From: Mesorhizobium neociceri
GTDB taxonomy: Bacteria; Pseudomonadota; Alphaproteobacteria; Rhizobiales; Rhizobiaceae
NCBI RefSeq assembly: GCF_013520985.1
Contig: NZ_JACDTY010000003.1
Location: forward strand, 372,001-436,000
Reading direction: 5' to 3'
DNA length: 64,000 nt
Position numbers and translations under genes: made by a program. Within the stretch, counting starts at the first letter, position 1; each line of letters starts with the position of its first letter. Below, piece after piece: positions 40,622 through 51,221 of this stretch. The notes beneath the pieces were generated by a model. It made no database searches. It had not been told where the DNA came from and worked only from the letters and a program-made list of their open reading frames with translations.

Positions 40622-40945
40622 TTACTTCCCCGCCCGCAGCCCTGCCTCATACGCCCGGAGCGCCCAGACCGCCATCTCGTCGGAATCGTCGAAAGCGCTG
40701 TCGGGAATGCTCCAGTAGGGCATGGCGACCAGCTTGCCGTGTCGCGAACCGGTATAGGTCCATTGCTGGCAGCCGGCGGCTTCGAAATCGGGCGCGCTTT
40801 CTCCATCGGCCTTCAGTTTCAACTCGCCGCGCAGCACGATGGCGACGATGACGCCGTCGCAATAGATGCCCTTGCCGCCGAACAGTTTTCGGATACTGAC
40901 CGGGCCCAGGCTTTCGAAAAGTTCTTCTATGCGTTCATTGTCCAT
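40622..40945 (-). CDS. TfoX/Sxy family N-terminal-domain protein
   Basis: 107 aa, start MDNERIEELFESLGPVSIRKLFGGKGIYCDG. The GPVSIRKLFGGKGIY block and RAYEAGLRAG at the C-terminus fit TfoX-N. In gamma-proteobacteria TfoX/Sxy activates competence; stand-alone N-domains in rhizobia have no proven role. Confidence 0.85.
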   Translation of the reverse strand: MDNERIEELFESLGPVSIRKLFGGKGIYCDGVIVAIVLRGELKLKADGESAPDFEAAGCQQWTYTGSRHGKLVAMPYWSIPDSAFDDSDEMAVWALRAYEAGLRAGK

Positions 40946-41036
40946 GCCGCGATCATGTCACTGGGATTCGGCCTTGTCATCGCCGCAACCAAAACCATGC
41001 TGACAGGTTGAGAACGAAATTCGTCGGAGTGCTTTC

Positions 41037-41534
41037 ATGCCGCTTCTGCTCAAAGGATCCTGCCGCTGCGATGCCGTCCATTTCGAGGTGAAGAGCCACA
41101 CGCCGGTGCCGTTCATGCTGTGCTACTGCTCGATATGCCGCAAGCAGCAGGGTGGCGGGGGCTTCGCCATCAATCTCGGCGCCGACTACAAGACGCTGAA
41201 GATCAAGGGAAAGCGCAGCCTCGGCGTCTACCAGGCCGAGATCGAGGACGACGAACACCCGCGATGCGAGATCTCGTCGGGCGAGCGCAATTTCTGCAAG
41301 AAATGCGGCTCGGCGCTCTGGCTCTACGACCCGACCTGGCCGGATCTGGTGCATCCCTTCGCCTCGGCGATCGACAGCGAGCTGCCGAAGCCGCCGGAAA
41401 AGGTGCATCTGATGCTGAAATACAAGGCGAGTTGGGTCGAGCCGGATATCGGCAGAAAGGATAAGGTCTTCGACGTCTATCCCGAGGAATCGATCGCCGA
41501 CTGGCACAAGCGGACGGGGATGTGGGTGAAGTAG
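41037..41534 (+). CDS. GFA family protein
   Basis: 165 aa, start MPLLLKGSCRCDAVHFEV. Zinc ligands are in CRCDAV, CYCSICRKQQGG and FCKKCGSALW, the glutathione-dependent formaldehyde-activating enzyme (Gfa/CENP-V) pattern. It may bind thiol adducts; the true substrate of most family members is unknown. It converges with sufA across a repeat. Confidence 0.88.
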   Translation: MPLLLKGSCRCDAVHFEVKSHTPVPFMLCYCSICRKQQGGGGFAINLGADYKTLKIKGKRSLGVYQAEIEDDEHPRCEISSGERNFCKKCGSALWLYDPTWPDLVHPFASAIDSELPKPPEKVHLMLKYKASWVEPDIGRKDKVFDVYPEESIADWHKRTGMWVK

Positions 41535-41535
41535 C

Positions 41536-41664
41536 GTCCTTCTCCCCGTTTACGGGGAGAAGATGCCGGCAGGCAGATGAGGGGCGGCGCCAGCCTCGCA
41601 GAAGTTAGCGCCGCCCCTCATCCGGCCCTTCGGGCCACCTTCTCCCCGTGAACGGGGAGAAGGA
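41536..41664. repeat. paired inverted intergenic palindrome, third copy
   Basis: Left arm from CCTTCTCCCCGTTTACGG with hairpin, then CAGATGAGGGGCGGCGC; right arm the reverse with GCGCCGCCCCTCAT and CTTCTCCCCGTGAACGG. It separates the GFA gene from sufA. Confidence 0.8.
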
Positions 41665-41672
41665 AGAGGCGT

Positions 41673-42053
41673 CTAGGCCGACGCGCGCGCCTCTGCCAGC
41701 GCCTTTAGATCGGCGGGCTTCAATTCGACGGACTCACCGCAGCCGCAGGCCGAGCTCTGGTTCGGGTTGTGGAAGGTGAAGCCGGTGCGCAGCGTCGTCT
41801 GCTCGAAATCCATCTCGGTCCCGAACAGGAACAACGCTGCCTCAGGCGCAACATAGACATGGGCGCCGTCGCGCTCGATATGGTCGTCCTTGGTGTTGGG
41901 CTCGGTCACCAGGTCGACCGTGTATTCCATGCCGGCGCAGCCGCCCTTCTTGATGCCGAGGCGAATGCCATGCGCGCTGTCACGCGTGGCGACAATCTCG
42001 CGCACCCGGTCGGCGGCCTTTTCGGTCATCGTGATGACGGCGAAGCGTCCCAT
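41673..42053 (-). CDS. sufA: Fe-S cluster assembly scaffold/carrier SufA
   Basis: 126 aa, start MGRFAVITMTEKAADRVREI at 42053. A-type carrier: cysteines in IKKGGCAGMEY and SSACGCGES. It accepts clusters from SufBCD and passes them to apoproteins. It is the last gene of the SUF operon, 105 bases after the sufT-like gene. Confidence 0.95.
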   Translation of the reverse strand: MGRFAVITMTEKAADRVREIVATRDSAHGIRLGIKKGGCAGMEYTVDLVTEPNTKDDHIERDGAHVYVAPEAALFLFGTEMDFEQTTLRTGFTFHNPNQSSACGCGESVELKPADLKALAEARASA

Positions 42054-42158
42054 ACTTTTTCCTCTTCCATTCCATGCAGGTTCAAGGCCTGCCGAATGAT
42101 TCCTCACCTAAAATGGTGAAGTTTTACCACTGGCGCAAGTGCGCCAGATCTTGCCTGG

Positions 42159-42560
42159 CTAGTACCAGCCAACCGCCACCTGCGCCTCTTCCGACATGCG
42201 GTCGGGCGACCAGGGCGGGTCGAAGGTCATGTTGACCTCGACGCCGGAGACGCCTTCGACGGCGCCGACGGCGTTTTCCACCCAGCCCGGCATTTCGCCG
42301 GCCACCGGGCAGCCCGGTGCGGTCAGCGTCATGTCGATCTTGACCGAGCGGTCGTCCTCGATGTCGATCTTGTAGATCAGGCCGAGTTCATAAATGTCGG
42401 CCGGGATTTCCGGGTCGTAGACCGTCTTCAGCGCCGAGACGATGTCGTCGGTCAGCCGCGCCAGTTCGTCGGTGGGAATGGCCGAGGCGGATACCAGCGG
42501 ATTGATCGCTGCTTCCGGCGCGGTCTCGGTTGTGTGGCTCGCATCATTCATGGTCGTCAT
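42159..42560 (-). CDS. sufT: SUF system Fe-S assembly protein (DUF59/MIP18, SufT-like)
   Basis: 133 aa. DIVSALKTVYDPEIPADIYELGLIYKIDI is the MIP18/DUF59 signature (shortened), followed by TLTAPGCPVAGEMP with the conserved Cys. It helps mature Fe-S proteins. The ATG overlaps the sufS stop (ATGA at 42557-42560). In other rhizobia it is called sufX. Confidence 0.92.
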   Translation of the reverse strand: MTTMNDASHTTETAPEAAINPLVSASAIPTDELARLTDDIVSALKTVYDPEIPADIYELGLIYKIDIEDDRSVKIDMTLTAPGCPVAGEMPGWVENAVGAVEGVSGVEVNMTFDPPWSPDRMSEEAQVAVGWY

Positions 42561-43798
42561 CCAAAGAACTTGCGCGCTTTCTCAAGCGCTTCGGCCAAAG
42601 CGTCGACTTCGGCCCTGGTATTATACATGCCGAACGATGCCCTGCATGTGGAGGTTACGCCAAAGCGTTTCAACAGCGGCTGGGCACAATGGGTGCCGGC
42701 GCGGACCGCCACGCCTTGCCTGTCTATCACCATCGACACGTCATGGGCGTGAATACCCTGCAATTCGAACGAGATGATGGCGCCTTTGCCAGGTGCATCG
42801 CCAAAGATGCGCAGCGAGTTGATCGCTCTGAGACGCTCATGCGCATAGGTCTTGAGATCGGCCTCGTGGGCGGCGATGCGCTCGCGGCCGATCTTTTCCA
42901 TGTACTCAAGCGCCGCACCGAGACCGATCGCCTGGACGATCGGCGGCGTGCCGGCCTCGAAGCGGTGCGGCGGCTCGTTGTAGGTGACGATGTCTTCCGT
43001 CACCTCCTCGATCATCTCGCCGCCGCCCATGAAGGGGCGCATGCCCTGCAAAATGTCCTTCTTGCCGTAGAGCACGCCGATGCCCGAGGGTCCATAAACC
43101 TTGTGGCCGGTGAAGACGAAGAAATCACAGTCGAGATCCTGGACGTCGATCGGCATATGCACGGCGCTCTGGCTGCCGTCGACCAGCACCGGGATGCCGC
43201 GTGCATGGGCGATACGGACAATCTCCTTGATCGGCGTCACCGTGCCCAGCGCGTTCGACATCTGCGTGATGGCGACCAGCTTGGTGCGGTCGGTCAGGCG
43301 CTTTTCGAATTCCTCGATGTGGAAGACGCCGAGATCGTCGACCGGCACCCAGACCAGCTTGGCGCCTTGCCGCTCGCGGATGAAATGCCAAGGCACGATG
43401 TTGGAGTGGTGCTCCATGATCGACAGCACGATCTCGTCGCCGGCGCCGATATTTGGCATGCCATAGCCATAGGCGACGGTGTTGATCGCCGCAGTCGTGT
43501 TCGAGGTGAAGACGATGTTGTCGGTGCTCGGTGCATTGAGGAAGCGGCGCACCGTTTCTCGCGCCTTCTCGTAGGCATCGGTCGCGGCATTGGAGAGGAA
43601 ATGCAGGCCGCGATGGACGTTGGCGTATTCCTTGGAATAGGCGTGCTGGATGGTATCCAGCACCACCTGCGGCTTCTGTGCCGAAGCGCCATTGTCGAGA
43701 TAGACGAGAGGTTTGCCGTAGACTTCGCGCGACAGGATCGGGAAGTCGCGGCGGATCGCCTCGACGTCATAGGGGGTGTTTTCGACTTTCTGGTCCAT
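42557..43798 (-). CDS. sufS: cysteine desulfurase SufS
   Basis: 413 aa, start MDQKVENTPYDVEAIRRDFP. Class V aminotransferase with PLP lysine in FTGHKVYGPSG and the persulfide cysteine in RAGTHCAQPLL. It supplies sulfur to SufB from cysteine. A single palindromic repeat lies between it and sufD. No sufE gene is visible in the operon. Confidence 0.96.
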   Translation of the reverse strand: MDQKVENTPYDVEAIRRDFPILSREVYGKPLVYLDNGASAQKPQVVLDTIQHAYSKEYANVHRGLHFLSNAATDAYEKARETVRRFLNAPSTDNIVFTSNTTAAINTVAYGYGMPNIGAGDEIVLSIMEHHSNIVPWHFIRERQGAKLVWVPVDDLGVFHIEEFEKRLTDRTKLVAITQMSNALGTVTPIKEIVRIAHARGIPVLVDGSQSAVHMPIDVQDLDCDFFVFTGHKVYGPSGIGVLYGKKDILQGMRPFMGGGEMIEEVTEDIVTYNEPPHRFEAGTPPIVQAIGLGAALEYMEKIGRERIAAHEADLKTYAHERLRAINSLRIFGDAPGKGAIISFELQGIHAHDVSMVIDRQGVAVRAGTHCAQPLLKRFGVTSTCRASFGMYNTRAEVDALAEALEKARKFFG

Positions 43799-43831
43799 TA
43801 CAAAGTCCTAGCCGGCCAAGGCCGCGATCTT

Positions 43832-43893
43832 CCAACACCCATCAACCGTCTCGGCGCTACGCGCCGATCCACCTTCTCCCACAAGGGGAGAAG
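43832..43893. repeat. single copy of the intergenic palindrome inside the SUF operon
   Basis: CGTCTCGGCGC-TAC-GCGCCGA then CTTCTCCCACAAGGGGAGAAG, one arm of the element paired at 7411-7627. It lies between sufD and sufS and may form an mRNA hairpin that tunes expression of the distal genes. Confidence 0.75.
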
Positions 43894-43905
43894 GGAAAGA
43901 GGCAC

Positions 43906-45174
43906 TTACCCGTGTGCCACAAACCAGTCGTCCAGCCTTGTTTCCAAAGCCTCGACGATGGTCTCGTCGTCCAGTTCCTCGATCACTTCCGCCACGAACG
44001 CCTTCACCAGAAGACCCCGCGCGCTCTTTTCGTCGATGCCGCGTGCCATCAGATAGAATAGATGGTTGTGGTCGATCTCGGTGACGGTTGCGCCGTGGCC
44101 GCAGATGACGTCGTCGGCAAAGATTTCCAGCTCCGGCTTGGTCGAGAACTCGCCATCATCGGACAGGAGCAGCGTGTTACAGGCCATCTTGGCGTTGGTT
44201 TTTTGCGCGTATTGATGGACGTTTATGCGGCCCTGGAACACGCCGCGCGCCTTGCCGGTCACCACGTTGCGGATCACTTCGGTCGAGGTCGTGTGCGGCA
44301 CGGCATGGTCGAGCACCATGGTCACGTCAGTGTGGGTGTCGCCGGCGAGCAGGTTGATGCCGCGCAATTTGAAGTCGGCGCCTTCGCCTGTGGTCCTGAC
44401 CACGATCTCCTGGCGCACAAGCTTGCCGCCGGCATTCATGAAGAACAGCGTCAGCTTCGAATTCTTGCCGAGATGCGCCTTGAACTGGGCAAGATGGGTA
44501 GCCGTCTCCGGCTGCTCCTGCACGATCAACCAGGTCACCTCCGCACCCTCGCCCAGCACCAACTGGCTGACCGAGCTGCCCAGTGCCGCGCCCTCGCCGG
44601 CCTGACGCTCGACGACAGCAGCCTTGGCGCCCGCGCCGACACGCACGGGGAAGCGCACATGCACCTGGCCGCCGGCTTGCAAATTCTGCAGTTCGATCGG
44701 CTTTTCCAGCGCTGTGCCATCGGCGATGTCGACGAAATAACCGTCGGCGACAAAGGCGGTGTTCAGCGCGCCGATGGCGTCATCGTTGCCATAGGGGTCC
44801 ATGCCCGGTGCGATCGAGCCATCGGTCAGCTTTTCCGACAGGCGCTGGACGGACACGCCCTCGATCGCGGAAAATTTCGCGCTCGAAACGCCGTTCAGAA
44901 CGGCCAGGATTGCGGAGCCTTCGACGATGGGCGGCAACGCTTTGGCGGCGGCCGTGGGATCGAATGCCGGCACCGAGGTCAGCAACCGGCGCAAATCCGT
45001 ATAGTGCCAGGATTCGATGCGCCGGGTCGGCAGGCCGTGCTTGATCGCTTCGATGGCGTCGTCGCGCTTCAGCGTCACCGCGCCGTCGCCCGGCAGCAGC
45101 GACAGCCGCTCGCCAAAGGCGTCGATCAGCGCCGTCTCGGCCTGGGTGCGCTGGGGTGTCGAGTGCATGTTCAT
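43906..45174 (-). CDS. sufD: Fe-S cluster assembly protein SufD
   Basis: 422 aa from ATG at 45174 (MNMHSTPQRTQAET), preferred because AGGGCAAAG lies upstream; an ATG at 45213 lacks a ribosome site. LRGINLLAGDTHTDVTMVLDHAVPHTTS (in outline) and HGATVTEIDHNHLFYLMARGI are the SufB/D beta-helix motifs. It forms the SufBC2D scaffold. SufC is 40 bases upstream. Confidence 0.94.
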   Translation of the reverse strand: MNMHSTPQRTQAETALIDAFGERLSLLPGDGAVTLKRDDAIEAIKHGLPTRRIESWHYTDLRRLLTSVPAFDPTAAAKALPPIVEGSAILAVLNGVSSAKFSAIEGVSVQRLSEKLTDGSIAPGMDPYGNDDAIGALNTAFVADGYFVDIADGTALEKPIELQNLQAGGQVHVRFPVRVGAGAKAAVVERQAGEGAALGSSVSQLVLGEGAEVTWLIVQEQPETATHLAQFKAHLGKNSKLTLFFMNAGGKLVRQEIVVRTTGEGADFKLRGINLLAGDTHTDVTMVLDHAVPHTTSTEVIRNVVTGKARGVFQGRINVHQYAQKTNAKMACNTLLLSDDGEFSTKPELEIFADDVICGHGATVTEIDHNHLFYLMARGIDEKSARGLLVKAFVAEVIEELDDETIVEALETRLDDWFVAHG

Positions 45175-45214
45175 CAGCTTTGCCCTGTCTTTTGGTACAA
45201 AATGACCTGGCATC

Positions 45215-45970
45215 TCACGCGGCTTCGCCGATCACGCCGGCATAGCCATTGGCTTCCAGATCGAGCGCCAGCGACTTGTCGCCGGACTTGATCACCTGGC
45301 CCTTGTAGAGCACGTGCACCGAGTCGGGCACGATGTGCTCCAGCAGCCGCTGATAGTGGGTGATGACGACGATGGCGCGCTCTTGCGAGCGCAGCGCATT
45401 GACGCCGTCCGAGACGATCTTCAGCGCGTCGATGTCGAGGCCGGAATCGGTCTCGTCGAGCACGCAGAGTTTTGGCTCCAAAAGCTTCATCTGAAGGATC
45501 TCGGCGCGCTTCTTCTCACCGCCGGAGAAGCCGACATTGAGCGGCCGCTTCAGCATCGCCATGTCCATGTTGAGCGAGGCCGCCGCGTCCTTCACCCGCT
45601 TCAGGAATTCCGGGATCTTCAGCGGTTCCTCGCCGCGCGCCTTGCGCTGCTCGTTCATCGCCACCTTGAGGAATTCCATGGTCGCGACGCCCGGTATCTC
45701 CATCGGATACTGGAAGGCGAGGAAGATGCCTGATGTGGCGCGCTCGGCCGGGTCCATTTCGAGGATCGACTGGCCGTTGTAGAGGATGTCGCCTTCGGTC
45801 ACCTCATAGTCCTCGCGGCCGGCGAGGATGTAGGACAGCGTCGACTTGCCCGAGCCGTTCGGGCCCATGATGGCGGCGACCTCGCCGGCTTTCACCGTCA
45901 GGTTCAGGCCGCGGATGATCTCGGTGCCGTCATCGACGATGCGGGCATGCAGATTTCTGATTTCGAGCAT
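45215..45970 (-). CDS. sufC: Fe-S assembly ATPase SufC
   Basis: 251 aa, start MLEIRNLHARIVDDGTEI. ABC ATPase with Walker A GPNGSGKST, signature GFSGGEKKR and Walker B LCVLDETDSGLD. It powers SufBCD assembly. Two short genes lie between it and sufB. Confidence 0.97.
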   Translation of the reverse strand: MLEIRNLHARIVDDGTEIIRGLNLTVKAGEVAAIMGPNGSGKSTLSYILAGREDYEVTEGDILYNGQSILEMDPAERATSGIFLAFQYPMEIPGVATMEFLKVAMNEQRKARGEEPLKIPEFLKRVKDAAASLNMDMAMLKRPLNVGFSGGEKKRAEILQMKLLEPKLCVLDETDSGLDIDALKIVSDGVNALRSQERAIVVITHYQRLLEHIVPDSVHVLYKGQVIKSGDKSLALDLEANGYAGVIGEAA

Positions 45971-46050
45971 TTCTTGTTCTTTCACCTAGTCATTGCTTCC
46001 AGCAGAAACCGGATGTCGATCCCGTCAACGGACCGACATCCACCATCTGC

Positions 46051-46212
46051 TTACGTACCAAACATGCCGCGCAGAAAAGGCAGCACAATTGCCGAGACCA
46101 GCCCGGTCACCGCGCCCGCCGCCATCCGGCGCGGCGTCGACTGGATAGAGGGCGCGACCGCGCAGAGCGCGCCGCACACCAAAGCGTAAAAAACGATCGG
46201 AACCGTATCCAT
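46051..46212 (-). CDS. 53-aa membrane protein inside the SUF operon
   Basis: Reads MDTVPIVFYALVCGALCAV from ATG at 46212 with GAAAGGAAG upstream and ends LPFLRGMFGT. Two hydrophobic segments (about 4-20 and 33-47) flank a polar PSIQSTPRR turn. It resembles no named family I know. It sits between sufC and the 66-aa gene on the operon strand, so it is likely co-expressed with the SUF proteins. Confidence 0.6.
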   Translation of the reverse strand: MDTVPIVFYALVCGALCAVAPSIQSTPRRMAAGAVTGLVSAIVLPFLRGMFGT

Positions 46213-46324
46213 CACTTCAAACTTCCTTTCAAACGTCCAGTTTCATTCCGTGCTTTGCGCACGATCCTGAACGTCCGAGGGGTCGCTATCCTTCCTGTAT
46301 CCATCGCACTGCCTATCCGAGCGC

Positions 46325-46521
46325 CTAAGCCCGGTTATTCCAAAACTGGATCAGGGCTTCCCAAAGCCCCTGCCAAAAGCCATCCGGCGAATAGGCCGCC
46401 GCGAGCAGCGCAAGCCCCAACGCGCATAACAAAAACGCAAGCTCTAAACCGGCAGACCAACTGTCCATCCGATCCTTCAGATAGACGTGCTCTCCTCCAG
46501 AGTTGCGTTTGCGCGCCTTTG

Positions 46522-46525
<4 letters not shown>
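46325..46525 (-). CDS. 66-aa membrane protein coupled to sufB
   Basis: Begins with GTG at 46525 overlapping the sufB stop (GTGA at 46522-46525). A basic N-terminus ([19 protein letters not shown]) is followed by one hydrophobic helix (about 26-46) and a Trp-rich tail ([16 protein letters not shown]). The overlap argues that it is a real gene. No family recognised. Confidence 0.6.
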
Positions 46526-48039
<1,514 letters not shown>

Positions 48040-48221
48040 AAGCGTTCTCCATCCACGCCGGGGTCAAGGCCCGACAGTTTTCAAACTATGGCATCGCCAA
48101 CGGCTGCCCCTTGGGGCGCCGGAAGCGGCGTAAGTTCCATATAGTGCGTCTCGACCGGGAATTCACCCGGCCACTTGCAAACGCACGGCTCTACCAGGCC
48201 GCAAGGCCTGAATTTCTTTTC

Positions 48222-48236
48222 GCCGCCTCAGGCGGC
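48222..48236 (-). other. hairpin enclosing the sufS2 stop codon
   Basis: GCCGCC (48222-48227) and GGCGGC (48231-48236) flank the stop triplet (48228-48230), so the stop sits in a 3-base loop. No U-run follows on the transcribed strand, so it is not a standard terminator. It might pause ribosomes or stabilise the mRNA end. Confidence 0.35.
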
Positions 48237-49391
48237 TTGTTCCCTGCCAGCCCGGCGCTGGGCAATACCCGCCAGCGCAGCACGGAACAGGTCAATATCC
48301 CCCGCACTTGTTGCGTGGCCGATGGACACGCGCAAAGCGCCGAGGCTGTCGCCATAACCCATGGCTTTCAGCACATGGCTCGGCCCGACCTTGCCCGACG
48401 AACAGGCCGATCCCGCCGATAACGCCACGCCTGCCAGATCGAAAGCGATCTGCGCCGTCTCGGCCTTGACGCCGGGAATAGCGAAGAATGTCGTGTTGGC
48501 AAGCCTTGGCGCGCCGGTTCCGTAGATTTCTGCGTCCGGCACCAGTGTTTTGATGATGGTTTCGACTTCACTGCGGCGACGCGCGAGCGCATCGACGTCG
48601 TTCAGCCCCGCCAGAGCCTGCCGTGCCGCGGCGCCGAAGCCGGCGATGGCCGCCAGGTTTTCGGTGCCGCCGCGATGGCCTTTTTCCTGGCCGCCGCCAT
48701 TGATCAGCGGCTTCGGCATCATCAGATCGGCCGCCGCAATGATGGCGCCGACGCCCCTGGGGCCGCCGATCTTGTGCGAAGACAGAATCAAATAGTCGGC
48801 GTAAGGCGCTGACATATCGATGGAAACACGGCCTGCAGCCTGCACGGCGTCGACCACCAGAATGCCGCCCGCCGCCTTGACGATGGCAGCGATGGCCTCG
48901 ACCGGCTGGATAACGCCGGTTTCGTTGTTGGCGGCATGGATCGCCACCAGCGGCAGGCCTTCGGCCTTGTCATGCGCGGCCATAGCGGCCGTCAGTTGAG
49001 CGAGATCGGCAATGCCTCTGGCATCGACGCCAATCCGCGTCACCAGCGCGGCCGGAAAACGGCCGCCATTGAGCAGGCAAGGATGATCGGCTTCGCAGAC
49101 ATAGAGCCGGCTCATGCGCACCGTGCCACGGCCCATCTGCCAATCCGGCGTCAAAAGCGTCGAGGCGGCCTCGGTCGCGCCGGAGGTGAACACGACATGT
49201 TCGACCCTGGCGTTGACCAGCGAAGCCACGTCACGCCGGGCAGCATCGATCAGTCTGCGCGCGGTGCGGCCTTCGGCATGCACCGAGGACGGATTGGCGA
49301 CGAGATCGAGCGCGGCAAGCATCGCCTCACGCGCCTCGGCAAGGAGCGGCGCGCTGGCGTTATAGTCGAGATAGGCGCGTGCTGCGGCCAT
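48228..49391 (-). CDS. sufS2: cysteine desulfurase, IscS/NifS-like (first gene of SUF operon)
   Basis: 387 aa from ATG at 49391 (MAAARAYLDYNASAPLLAEA); a GTG two codons upstream is an alternative. YLDYNASAP, FTSGATEAA, NNETGVIQP, SSHKIGGPRGVGAI (PLP Lys) and SAGSACSSGKVG (catalytic Cys) are the NifS motifs. Rhizobia carry this second desulfurase ahead of sufB as in sufS2BCDS1XA. It is divergent from the hydrolase gene with an ICE operator between. Confidence 0.94.
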   Translation of the reverse strand: MAAARAYLDYNASAPLLAEAREAMLAALDLVANPSSVHAEGRTARRLIDAARRDVASLVNARVEHVVFTSGATEAASTLLTPDWQMGRGTVRMSRLYVCEADHPCLLNGGRFPAALVTRIGVDARGIADLAQLTAAMAAHDKAEGLPLVAIHAANNETGVIQPVEAIAAIVKAAGGILVVDAVQAAGRVSIDMSAPYADYLILSSHKIGGPRGVGAIIAAADLMMPKPLINGGGQEKGHRGGTENLAAIAGFGAAARQALAGLNDVDALARRRSEVETIIKTLVPDAEIYGTGAPRLANTTFFAIPGVKAETAQIAFDLAGVALSAGSACSSGKVGPSHVLKAMGYGDSLGALRVSIGHATSAGDIDLFRAALAGIAQRRAGREQAA

Positions 49392-49523
49392 TTTCACTCA
49401 ATCGATCCCGTCAAAACCCAATCCGCAGGGATAGCGCGTTATTTCCTTGAAATTGCAAGGCAAGACGTCCTATTTACGCGGCTTGCGGCGCGGATGGCCG
49501 AGCCGTCACGGCTGGCTATCCAG

Positions 49524-49540
49524 TTTTGAACAATTCTAAA
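49524..49540. promoter_or_regulatory. candidate Irr (ICE) operator
   Basis: TTTTGAA-CAA-TTCTAAA, one base from the palindrome TTTAGAA-N3-TTCTAAA known as the iron control element bound by Irr in Rhizobiales. It sits in the divergent promoter region between the SUF operon and the alpha/beta hydrolase. A TTGAA/TTCTAA-rich stretch continues to 49553. Seen directly; Irr binding is inferred. Confidence 0.7.
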
Positions 49541-49631
49541 CTAGCTTCTAAGAAGACGCTCGCCCTGCGTCAAGGCCAGAGGAAAGAGTTGTTCCGGGCG
49601 CCGCGCATTCGTATGCCATGTGGAGTATTTT

Positions 49632-50306
49632 ATGCCTGAGGTCATTTTCACCGGTCCGGCCGGCCGCCTGGAGGGTCGCTACCAGCCTTCCAAGGAAAAG
49701 AGCGCGCCGATTGCCATCGTGTTGCACCCGCATCCGCAGTTCGGCGGCACGATGAACAACAAGATCGTCTATGACCTCTTCTATATGTTCCAGAAGCGCG
49801 ATTTCACCACGCTTCGCTTCAATTTCCGCGGCATCGGCCGCAGCCAGGGCGAATTCGACCACGGCACCGGCGAGTTGTCGGATGCGGCCGCGGCGCTGGA
49901 CTGGGTGCAGTCGCTGCATCCGGATTCCAAGAGCTGCTGGGTCGCCGGCTATTCCTTCGGCTCGTGGATCGGCATGCAGCTGTTGATGCGCCGTCCGGAG
50001 ATCGAAGGCTTCATCTCGATCGCGCCGCAGCCCAACACCTATGATTTTTCGTTCCTGGCGCCCTGCCCGTCATCGGGCCTGATCATCCACGGCGACGCCG
50101 ACAAGGTGGCACCACCCAAGGATGTGCAAGGCCTGGTCGACAAGCTGCACACGCAAAAGGGCATCACCATCACGCAGAAGACCTTGCCCGGCGCCAATCA
50201 TTTCTTCTCCAACGATTCCGAGCTGCTGCTCGAGGAATGCGCCGACTATCTCGACCGCCGGCTGGCAGGCGAATTGTCCGATCCGCGGCCGAAGCGGCTG
50301 CGCTAA
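49632..50306 (+). CDS. alpha/beta hydrolase (dienelactone/OsmC-linked type)
   Basis: 224 aa, start MPEVIFTGPAGRLEGRYQ. LHPHPQFGGTMNNKIVYDL near the N-terminus, then VAGYSFGSWIGMQ (nucleophile Ser) and LIIHGDADKVAPP (acid) with ANHFF (His). This alpha/beta hydrolase family is regularly found beside rhizobial SUF operons. Substrate unknown. Confidence 0.88.
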   Translation: MPEVIFTGPAGRLEGRYQPSKEKSAPIAIVLHPHPQFGGTMNNKIVYDLFYMFQKRDFTTLRFNFRGIGRSQGEFDHGTGELSDAAAALDWVQSLHPDSKSCWVAGYSFGSWIGMQLLMRRPEIEGFISIAPQPNTYDFSFLAPCPSSGLIIHGDADKVAPPKDVQGLVDKLHTQKGITITQKTLPGANHFFSNDSELLLEECADYLDRRLAGELSDPRPKRLR

Positions 50307-50464
50307 GGTCTCCTGATCTGATGCCATGCACAGTCGTGTCCAATGACGGGCGCGACAATGCCGTTTCGGCTGATCCAAACGGTGAAGCCCGCCTGACATG
50401 TGGCGCGGCTTGGCCGAACGGTGCACACTACCAGTTCAGCTAGCCGAAGAAGGCGTGACCGATC

Positions 50465-51121
50465 ATGTACCAACCTCCTCATTTCATAGAGACGCGCCAA
50501 GACGTCCTGCACGGGCTGATCCGCGCCCATCCGTTGGGGTTGCTGATTTCAAACGGGCAGGACGGACCTGTCGCCAACGCCATTCCGTTCCTGCTCGATG
50601 CCGACGTGGCGCCGAACGGCAGGCTGCGCGCCCATCTGGCGCGCGCCAATCCGCAATGGCGCCTGCTGGCGGACAACCCGGCATCGCCGGTGCTGGTGGT
50701 GTTCCAGGGCGCCGACGCCTATGTGACGCCGTCCTGGTATGAGACCAAGCGCGAGACCGGCAAGGTCGTGCCGACCTGGAACTACGCCATCGTCCAGGTG
50801 CGTGGCACGGTCAAGGTGATTGAGGATCCCGCCTGGATCGCGCAGCAGATTTCCGATCTGACGCTGTCGCAGGAAGGCAGCCGCGCGGCGCCGTGGGCGG
50901 TGACCGATGCGCCACCGACTTTCATCCAGTCACAGATCAAGGGCATTGTCGGGCTGGAAATCGAGATCGCCGAGATCAGCGGCAAGTGGAAGGTCAGCCA
51001 GAACCGCCCTGTCGCCGACCGCGTCGGCGTCGCCGAAGGGCTGGAAAGCGAAACGCCCGGCGCCAGCGCGCCGGATATGGCCGGACTGGTCAGAGCCTAT
51101 GGCGGAATTGAACGCGAATAA
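50465..51121 (+). CDS. FMN-binding negative regulator, PaiB family
   Basis: 218 aa, start MYQPPHFIETRQDVLHGLIR. The split-barrel fold is shown by HPLGLLISNGQDGPVANAIPFLLD and VVPTWNYAIVQVRGTVKVIED (in outline) and the C-terminal KWKVSQNRPVADR. Family members bind FMN or haem; Bacillus PaiB represses sporulation and protease genes. It is probably an oxidoreductase-like sensor. About 340 bases of repeat-bearing spacer follow. Confidence 0.87.
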   Translation: MYQPPHFIETRQDVLHGLIRAHPLGLLISNGQDGPVANAIPFLLDADVAPNGRLRAHLARANPQWRLLADNPASPVLVVFQGADAYVTPSWYETKRETGKVVPTWNYAIVQVRGTVKVIEDPAWIAQQISDLTLSQEGSRAAPWAVTDAPPTFIQSQIKGIVGLEIEIAEISGKWKVSQNRPVADRVGVAEGLESETPGASAPDMAGLVRAYGGIERE

Positions 51122-51221
51122 CTGAGGCCGAGGTTCTTGGGTCAACCCAATCACTCTGAACGACCGAGTTCGACCGAAGCAGCGTATGTTTTACATGACG
51201 CGAACGGCAGCTCTGCGCCTT

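Noticed and set aside
42530..45291. Long plus-strand open frames (508 and 409 codons)
   Set aside because: They mirror sufS and sufD and carry no family motif.
48195..48215. CAGGCC-GCAA-GGCCTG hairpin followed by AATTTCTTTT on the plus strand
   Set aside because: It looks like a plus-strand terminator, but no plus-strand gene ends near it; not listed as a terminator.
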